DNA of 64,000 nucleotides from Aeromicrobium phragmitis (GTDB lineage: Bacteria > Actinomycetota > Actinomycetes > Propionibacteriales > Nocardioidaceae), in NCBI RefSeq assembly GCF_003674095.1, contig NZ_RDBF01000001.1:434001-498000 (forward strand). Reading direction: 5' to 3'. Under the pieces are notes generated by a model. It had not been told where the DNA came from, searched no databases, and saw nothing but the letters and a program-made list of their open reading frames with translations. Shown piece after piece: positions 58,906-64,000 of the stretch (its first letter is position 1; every line of letters starts with the position of its first letter). Position numbers and translations under genes: made by a program.

Positions 58906-60558
58906 CTACTTCTCGGCGCCGGCGCCGGTCAGGGACCGCACTTCCAGCTCGGCGAAGCGCTCCTGCGAACCCTTGTCGCTCGAGGTCACCGTCCCCAGCC
59001 AGCCGAGGAGGAACCCGAGCGGGATCGAGACGATGCCCGGGTTCTCCAGCGGGAACCAGCTGAAGTCGACTCCCGCGGGGAACAGCGAGAGGCTCGATCC
59101 GGTGTCCGGGTCGACCTTGCCCGAGACGACCGGGCTGAAGAACACCAGGCCGACCGCGGAGATCAGGCCGCCGTAGATGCTCCACAGCGCCCCGCGGGTG
59201 TTGAACCGCTTCCAGAAGAGGTTGTAGAGCAGCGCCGGGAGGTTGGCTGAGGCCGCGACCGCGAAGGCGAGGGCGACGAGGAACGCGACGTTGAGGCTCT
59301 GCCCGGGGATGGCCAGCGCGATCGCGATGCCACCGATGACGAACGCCGCGATCCGGGCGGTGCGCACCTCGTCCTTCTCGGTCGCCGTGCCCTTCTTCCA
59401 GACATTGGCGTAGAGGTCGTGCGCGACCGAGGATGCCGAGGTCAGCGTCAGCCCGGCGACCACCGCGAGAATCGTGGCGAAGGCGACCGCGGAGATCAAC
59501 GCCAGCAGGATCGCACCGCCCAGGGTGCTCGGACCACCGCCGACGGCTTCGGCCAGCAGCGGCGAGGCCAGGTTGCCGCCCGAGGCGGCGATCTGGTCCT
59601 TGGCATCACCGGTGACGAGGGCGGCGGCACCGAAGCCGAGCACCAGCGTCATCAGATAGAAGGTGCCGATCAGGCCGATCGCCCAGAGCACCGAGACGCG
59701 GGCCTGCTTGGCCGTGGGGACCGTGTAGAAGCGGACGAGGATGTGCGGCAGGCCGGCGGTGCCCAGCACGAGCGCGATGCCGAGCGACAGGAAGTCGATC
59801 TTGCTCGTGGTGGTCGCGCCGTACTTCAAGCCGGGCTCGAGGAAGGCCTGCCCCTTGCCGCTCGCGTCGGCGGCGGTGCCGAGCAGGTCCGAGAGGTTGA
59901 AACCGAACTTGGCCAGCACCAGCACGCTGATCAGCAAGGTGCCGAACATCAGCAGCACGGCCTTGACGATCTGCACCCAGGTGGTGCCCTTCATGCCGCC
60001 CACCACGACGTAGAAGATCATCAGCACGCCGACCGAGACGATCGTGATGTTCTTGGCCGTCTGGCTGTCCACGCCCAGCAACAGGGCGACGAGCGCGCCA
60101 GCGCCCACCATCTGCGCGAGCAGGTAGAAGATCGACACCACGACGGTGGAGACGGCCGCGGCCTGGCGGATCGGCCGCTGCCGCATGCGGTACGCCAGTT
60201 GATCGGCCATCGTGAAGCGGCCGGAGTTGCGCAGGAGTTCGGCGATCAGCAGCAGCGCGACGAGCCATGCGACGAGGAAGCCGATGGAGTAGAGGAACCC
60301 GTCGTAGCCGGACAGTGCGATGGCACCCGAGATGCCGAGAAAGGAGGCGGCCGACATGTAGTCGCCGCCGATGGCGAAGCCGTTCTGCACTCCGGAGAAC
60401 GAGCGGCCGCCGGCGTAGTAGTCCGCAGCGGTCTTGGTGTTGCGGCTCGCCCAGAAGGTGATGCCGACGGTCAACAGCACGACGACGGCGAACAAGGAGG
60501 CGGTGAGCGCCTGGTTCGATCCCTCACTCGCGGCGAGGAGCACGTCCTGAGTCCTCAC
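58906..60558 (-). CDS. Sodium:solute symporter, cation/acetate type (ActP/MctC-like)
   Basis: A 550-residue transporter of the solute:sodium symporter family with about 13 hydrophobic segments. YYAGGRSFSGVQNGFAIGGDYMSAASFLG near the N-terminus is the ActP signature; a further signature is AGLPHILVRFYTVPTAKQAR. Relatives import acetate, pyruvate or propionate. The start overlaps the DUF485 gene by 4 bases, the usual YjcH-ActP arrangement. Acs follows on the same strand, so the three likely serve acetate uptake and activation. Confidence 0.9.
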   Translation of the reverse strand: MRTQDVLLAASEGSNQALTASLFAVVVLLTVGITFWASRNTKTAADYYAGGRSFSGVQNGFAIGGDYMSAASFLGISGAIALSGYDGFLYSIGFLVAWLVALLLIAELLRNSGRFTMADQLAYRMRQRPIRQAAAVSTVVVSIFYLLAQMVGAGALVALLLGVDSQTAKNITIVSVGVLMIFYVVVGGMKGTTWVQIVKAVLLMFGTLLISVLVLAKFGFNLSDLLGTAADASGKGQAFLEPGLKYGATTTSKIDFLSLGIALVLGTAGLPHILVRFYTVPTAKQARVSVLWAIGLIGTFYLMTLVLGFGAAALVTGDAKDQIAASGGNLASPLLAEAVGGGPSTLGGAILLALISAVAFATILAVVAGLTLTSASSVAHDLYANVWKKGTATEKDEVRTARIAAFVIGGIAIALAIPGQSLNVAFLVALAFAVAASANLPALLYNLFWKRFNTRGALWSIYGGLISAVGLVFFSPVVSGKVDPDTGSSLSLFPAGVDFSWFPLENPGIVSIPLGFLLGWLGTVTSSDKGSQERFAELEVRSLTGAGAEK

Positions 60559-60893
60559 TGGCCGACCTCCCGCTCGAAGTCGTCACGCAGGTCGTCCGCG
60601 AGCGGGTCCATCTTGCTCGCGGAGTAGCGGGCGTACCACGAGGCGATGCCGAACGTGGTCACGAACTGCAGCAACCCGAAGAGGAGTGCCACGTTGATGT
60701 TGCCGAACACCTGGGTGTTCATGAAGTCGGGCATCCAGTTCGACGCCACCACGTACAGCAGGTACCAGACCATGAAGGCCACGGTCATCGGCAGCACGAA
60801 GCCGCGGTAGATCCTCTTGAGCTCGGCGAACTGCGGTTCCTGGTGGATGCGCTCGTACGCCTGGTGCGTCTCACGCGAGATCTGTTCGGCCAT
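60555..60893 (-). CDS. DUF485 membrane protein (YjcH-like)
   Basis: A 112-residue protein with two hydrophobic segments (residues about 35-55 and 68-90), flanked by hydrophilic ends. It matches DUF485, the small partner of ActP-type symporters (YjcH in E. coli). It overlaps the symporter start by 4 bases. A Crp-like box lies 71-86 bases upstream of its start, and no other gene intervenes, so it probably leads the acetate operon. Its molecular role is unknown. Confidence 0.88.
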   Translation of the reverse strand: MAEQISRETHQAYERIHQEPQFAELKRIYRGFVLPMTVAFMVWYLLYVVASNWMPDFMNTQVFGNINVALLFGLLQFVTTFGIASWYARYSASKMDPLADDLRDDFEREVGQ

Positions 60894-60963
60894 GGCTCCC
60901 CCTCTCCAGACGTCACGACACCGGGATCGGTGTCCGTGTCTGGACCGTAGGGCCCGACGGCGG

Positions 60964-60979
60964 TGTGTGGCAGCTCACA
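60964..60979. promoter_or_regulatory. Crp box before the acetate uptake operon
   Basis: TGTGTGGCAGCTCACA matches the Crp/GlxR consensus TGTGA-N6-TCACA at nine of ten arm positions. It lies 71-86 bases before the DUF485-symporter operon. A crp gene is at 43438-44115, and acetate genes are known Crp/GlxR targets in other actinobacteria. Confidence 0.65.
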
Positions 60980-61071
60980 TGGGGACTGGATCGATCAAGG
61001 GAACCGGACGACCGCCGTGCGGCGACGCGCCCACGACGAACGGTCGTCATCCGCGGACGAACGGTCCGCCG

Positions 61072-61698
61072 TCAGAGCACGTCCGCGAGCAGGGGGAGGG
61101 TCGACGCGGCGAGCAGGAGGGCGAGGGCGACGTTGACACCCCGGGCGACGACCGGATGATGCAGAGCCCGAGCGGCCGTCGCCCCGGCCACTGCCCACGC
61201 GAGGTGGACGAGGGCGACCAGGGTGGCGAGCACCGCGAGCGCGAGCGTCGCTCCGGCCGGGCTGGCGCCACTCAGCCCGTGCCCGCTCACCAGCGCGCCG
61301 AGCGCGAGGTACGCCTTGGGATTGGAGAGCCCGAGCAGGAGACCGCTGACGAACCGCGGGGCCAGGGCTTGCTCACCGGCGGCAGATGGCGGTGCGGTGG
61401 CGATGCGCCAACTCAGCCACAGCAAGTAGCCCGTGGCGACGACGATCACGACGGTCGCGAGGTCGACGCGGCCCCACCGCAGCTCGGCGTCGGGAAGGGC
61501 GCCCGCTCCGGCGACCAGCACCGTGAGTACCGCGATCGTCCCGACGGCGCTGCCCGCGACGTACGGAAACGCGCGCCGCAGTCCGAAGGCGGCCGCGGTG
61601 CCGGCCGCGCCGACTGTGGCCGGGCCGGGGCTTCCCATGAGCGCGAGCGCACCGACGATGAGGGAGGGGAGCGCCCCGAGAGTCGCGTCGACCGTCAT
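61072..61698 (-). CDS. LysE-family amino acid exporter
   Basis: A 208-residue membrane protein of the LysE/RhtB family with about six hydrophobic segments. The signature GSPGPATVGAAG lies near residue 22, and LLGLSNPKAYLALGAL near residue 120. Such proteins export amino acids or similar compounds. The ATG at 61696-61698 has GGAGGG upstream; the longer open frame is chance. It is divergent from an AraC-type regulator 132 bases away, so it is probably controlled by it. The substrate is unknown. Confidence 0.88.
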   Translation of the reverse strand: MTVDATLGALPSLIVGALALMGSPGPATVGAAGTAAAFGLRRAFPYVAGSAVGTIAVLTVLVAGAGALPDAELRWGRVDLATVVIVVATGYLLWLSWRIATAPPSAAGEQALAPRFVSGLLLGLSNPKAYLALGALVSGHGLSGASPAGATLALAVLATLVALVHLAWAVAGATAARALHHPVVARGVNVALALLLAASTLPLLADVL

Positions 61699-61830
61699 CG
61701 TGCCCTCCTTCCAGGCGCGCTCACGGTACGCATGGCGTCCGGTCGCGGTCTTGAACCCCTGTGACGCCCGATGGCCAGTGCGCGCCGAGTGGCCATTGCC
61801 GCCGTGGCCCGTTGCGGGTGGAATGACCTC

Positions 61831-62655
61831 ATGGAGGTGCCGGGAGGCCAGCAGGCGAGCGGTCATCGGTTCCGCCGTGTCGACCTCGCCGACGGCCTGG
61901 AGCGGATGGATGCCCGAATCGTCGGCGAGGGCTTCTCGCCGCATCGGCATGAGACGTACGCCGTAGGTGTCACGCGATTCGGTGTGCAGGCCTTCGGGTA
62001 TCGGGGGAGCCGGCGCGCCTGTCTGCCCGGCCAGTGGCACGTGCTGCACCCCGACGAACCCCACGACGGAATGCCCGGAACCGGCGACGGCTTCGGATAC
62101 CGCATCCTCTACGTCGACCCCGCTCTCGTCCGCGAGTCGCTCGGCGGTCTCGCCCTGCCGTTCGTCGCCGATCCGGTCGTCGACGCTCGTCGGGTCCCGC
62201 GCGTTCTCGTCGACGTCCTGGCCGACGAGGACACTCCGCCCGACGGGTTCCGTCACGTCGAGGTCGTCGCCGCGGTCGCAGCGATGCTCGCGCGCGAGGG
62301 CGGAACGCGCCGGGTGCCGCTGGGCCCGCTGCACGAGGCGGCGGTTCGGCGGGTCCGCGACGCGATCCGCGACGAGCCGGCGCGGCTTTACCGAGCCGAG
62401 GACCTGGAGGTCATCGCCGGACTCGACCGGTGGACCCTGGCCCGGCACTTCCGCGCGGCGTACGGCACGAGCCCGAGCCGGTTCCGTACGGCGCAGCAAC
62501 TCCAGGTGGCCCGGCGGCTCGTTCTGGACGGACGGCCGCTCGCCGAGGCGGCCGCGCTGGCGGGCTTCGCCGACCAGGCGCACCTGACTCGCATGTTCAA
62601 ACGCGCCTACGGCATCACGCCCGCCGCCTGGCGCGCGGCCACCAGCGGTTCCTGA
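61831..62655 (+). CDS. AraC-family transcriptional regulator
   Basis: A 274-residue regulator. The N-terminal cupin-like sensor domain (residues about 15-120) has HRHETYAVGVTRFG and HPDEPHDG. Two helix-turn-helix motifs lie at the C-terminus: LEVIAGLDRWTLARHF and AEAAALAGFADQAHLTRMFK, followed by GITPAAWR. The sensor form fits small-molecule regulators of LysE exporters, as in other bacteria. The ATG at 61831 (MEVPGGQQ) was chosen as the first after a GGTGG purine stretch; the longer frame is possible. It is divergent from the LysE gene. Confidence 0.9.
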   Translation: MEVPGGQQASGHRFRRVDLADGLERMDARIVGEGFSPHRHETYAVGVTRFGVQAFGYRGSRRACLPGQWHVLHPDEPHDGMPGTGDGFGYRILYVDPALVRESLGGLALPFVADPVVDARRVPRVLVDVLADEDTPPDGFRHVEVVAAVAAMLAREGGTRRVPLGPLHEAAVRRVRDAIRDEPARLYRAEDLEVIAGLDRWTLARHFRAAYGTSPSRFRTAQQLQVARRLVLDGRPLAEAAALAGFADQAHLTRMFKRAYGITPAAWRAATSGS

Positions 62656-62689
62656 CGGATCGTGGAGGACGCCGGCCGCGCCCTTCATG

Positions 62690-62769
62690 GCGAGTGGCGC
62701 AGAACGGGGCGGTTCCGGCCGGGATCGCCTCCAAACCGCGCCACTCGCGGACCAGTTTGCGCCACTCGC
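62690..62769. repeat. Inverted plus direct repeat element between convergent genes
   Basis: The left arm GCGAGTGGCGC (62690-62700) pairs with GCGCCACTCGC, which occurs twice (62738-62748 and 62759-62769). It has the same architecture as the element at 47608-47695, but a different sequence. It lies between the AraC gene and the converging MFS gene and probably acts as a terminator. Confidence 0.75.
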
Positions 62770-62780
62770 GGGGCTGGTGT

Positions 62781-63941
62781 TCAGGCTTTGCGGACGAGGA
62801 CGACGGCGAGCAGGGTGAGTACCGAGAAGACGAGCGCCGCCGTTCCGTAGGAGCCCGTCAGGTGGGCGAGGGCGGAGCCGGCCGCGGGGCCGAGCGCCAT
62901 CGCCGCGGCGATCGGGGCGTGGAAGCGGCCGAGGATCGTCGCGTACGCCTCGGAGCCCCAACGATCCGACACCGCGCTCGCGGCCGCGAGCGTGTGGGCT
63001 CCGCGCACCGCGCCGGCCAGTACCGCGGCGATCGCGAGCGCGTGCAGCGGTCCGCGCACGACGCCGAGGATCGCGATGACCGTGGCGCTCGCCGCCACCT
63101 GCACGAGGAGGCGGGAACGAGGGTCGCCGAACCGGCTGAGCGGATGGAACGCCAAGCGACCCAGGACCTGTCCCGTGCCGACGAGGCCGAACACCATCGC
63201 CGCCTCGCGGTAGCCCAACCCGCGCTCGGTGAGGAGGGGGATCAGCGTGAGCGTGACTGCATAGAGACCGAGGGCCGCGACGGCCAGTGCCTGCCGTGAG
63301 GACCGGAAGGCCGGGCTGCGTCCGATCGCCGCGACGTACGTCCGGTGTTCGCGGCCACGTCGCTCGGGCCGGCGCCACCGGGGCCGGAGCAGTCCGACGG
63401 CCGCGCTCGTGCTCACGACGGCGTACCCGGCCGCCAGGACGAGAAGTGCCCGCCGCCAGCCGAGCTCGTCACCCAGGCCCGCGATGACGGGGGCGAGCGC
63501 GGTGGACGAGACCCCGCCGGCGAGGGTGATCACGGTGAGCGGCCAGCCGCCCGCGCCGAACCACTGGTTGGCGGCCGAGAACGCCGGCGGATACAACGTC
63601 GCGGCTTGGGCGACCCCGACGCAGCACCAGCCCGCGGCGAACATGAGAAGGGAAGGACCCACCGTCGAGAGCGCCACCCCGGCGGCTCCGAGCAACGAGC
63701 CGGCTGCCATGACCCGCTTCGGCCCGAGGTGATCCACCCACCGTCCGGCGAGCGGAGCGAGGGCGGCGGCGAGGAGCAGGCCGAGCGTGTAGACGGTGGG
63801 GACCACGAGCACCGGCCAGCCGGTGGCATTGGTGATCGTGACACCCAGAACCGGAAGCGTGTAGTAGAGCACGCCCCAGCTGGAGAACTCGACGAGACAC
63901 AACCCCAGGAGCGCCGGGTGCGTCGCGCGGCCGGCCGTCAC
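62781..63941 (-). CDS. MFS transporter
   Basis: A 386-residue transporter of the major facilitator superfamily with about 12 hydrophobic segments. The loop between segments 2 and 3 has AGRWVDHLGPKRVMAAGSLL (the motif-A region), and the middle loop RPERRGREHRT is basic. GLGYREAAMVFGLVGTGQVLGR lies in the second half. Relatives include oxalate/formate-type and drug exporters; no substrate is evident. The GTG at 63939-63941 overlaps the stop of the upstream partial gene by 4 bases, so the two are coupled. Confidence 0.85.
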   Translation of the reverse strand: MTAGRATHPALLGLCLVEFSSWGVLYYTLPVLGVTITNATGWPVLVVPTVYTLGLLLAAALAPLAGRWVDHLGPKRVMAAGSLLGAAGVALSTVGPSLLMFAAGWCCVGVAQAATLYPPAFSAANQWFGAGGWPLTVITLAGGVSSTALAPVIAGLGDELGWRRALLVLAAGYAVVSTSAAVGLLRPRWRRPERRGREHRTYVAAIGRSPAFRSSRQALAVAALGLYAVTLTLIPLLTERGLGYREAAMVFGLVGTGQVLGRLAFHPLSRFGDPRSRLLVQVAASATVIAILGVVRGPLHALAIAAVLAGAVRGAHTLAAASAVSDRWGSEAYATILGRFHAPIAAAMALGPAAGSALAHLTGSYGTAALVFSVLTLLAVVLVRKA

Positions 63942-64000
63942 GTGATCGAGCCGCTGTCGCGCATCGCCTCGACGACGGCGGCCATGTCTGCATCGCCGAA
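63938..64000 (-). CDS. C-terminal end of an unknown gene
   Basis: Only the last 20 residues (FGDADMAAVVEAMRDSGSIT) and the stop are in the window. Too little is present to assign it. It overlaps the MFS gene by 4 bases (GTGA), so it is upstream in the same operon. It could be a regulator or an enzyme acting with the transporter. Confidence 0.5.
   Translation of the reverse strand, partial: FGDADMAAVVEAMRDSGSIT

Noticed and set aside
61699..63378. Long N-terminal extension of the LysE frame (768 codons in all)
   Set aside because: It would run through the AraC gene and part of the MFS gene. The LysE start with GGAGGG at 61698 is far better.

Overview
High-GC actinobacterial chromosome. The evidence is a WhiB-family regulator, paired ArsA/Get3-like ATPases, LPxTG-type surface proteins, many GTG starts and frequent 4-base ATGA/GTGA gene overlaps. 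From memory of gene neighbourhoods, the block marP - NUDIX - nth - crp - MBL - RidA - ArsA pair - whiB4 - ponA2 - metallophosphoesterase matches the conserved region around Rv3671c-Rv3683 of Mycobacterium tuberculosis and the wblA region of Streptomyces. A Nocardioidaceae-like genus (Aeromicrobium or Nocardioides) is my best guess, held with low confidence.

Layout. 1-4.5 kb: the end of a sortase-anchored surface protein, an acyl-CoA dehydrogenase pair behind a TetR-type dyad, and a ThrE-family exporter. 4.6-12.4 kb: a surface-glycan cluster with a DUF6541 membrane protein, four family-2 glycosyltransferases, DUF2304, a Wzx-like flippase and a methyltransferase. 12.5-22.2 kb: an alpha/beta hydrolase, dnaX, a triple-fusion folate enzyme (PabB-PabC-PabA), a GntR regulator, recR, lysC and asd. 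22.3-27.9 kb: acetoacetyl-CoA synthetase, a membrane protein, a frameshifted methyltransferase, a second anchored surface protein and tRNA-Pro(CGG). 27.9-47.6 kb: the conserved core. It holds a metallophosphoesterase, a two-component system divergent from an ABC exporter, YqeY, PonA2, WhiB4, cytochrome bd (cydAB), two ArsA ATPases, DUF4177, RidA, NUDIX and MBL hydrolases, Crp, endonuclease III, a CoA-type NUDIX protein and a MarP-like protease. A VOC protein and an IS5-type remnant lie between the MBL gene and crp.

48.2-56.7 kb looks like an accessory catabolic island set between the holin-like gene and acs. It encodes an FAD amine/amino-acid oxidase, a soluble cache-domain protein coupled to a GntR/FCD regulator, a P5C-dehydrogenase-like aldehyde dehydrogenase, a class III aminotransferase and a polar-amino-acid ABC importer. 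Two near-identical 22-bp dyads, one before the oxidase and one before the six-gene operon, probably make it a single regulon. The substrate is unknown.

56.8-64 kb: acetyl-CoA synthetase, an ActP-type acetate symporter with its DUF485 partner behind a Crp-like box, a LysE exporter with a divergent AraC regulator, an MFS transporter and the end of one more gene.

About a dozen genes have a TANNNT hexamer 6-9 bases before the start codon and no Shine-Dalgarno sequence, so leaderless transcription is common here. Structured repeats at gene ends include a 50-bp tandem repeat over the recR stop and three inverted/direct repeat hairpins.
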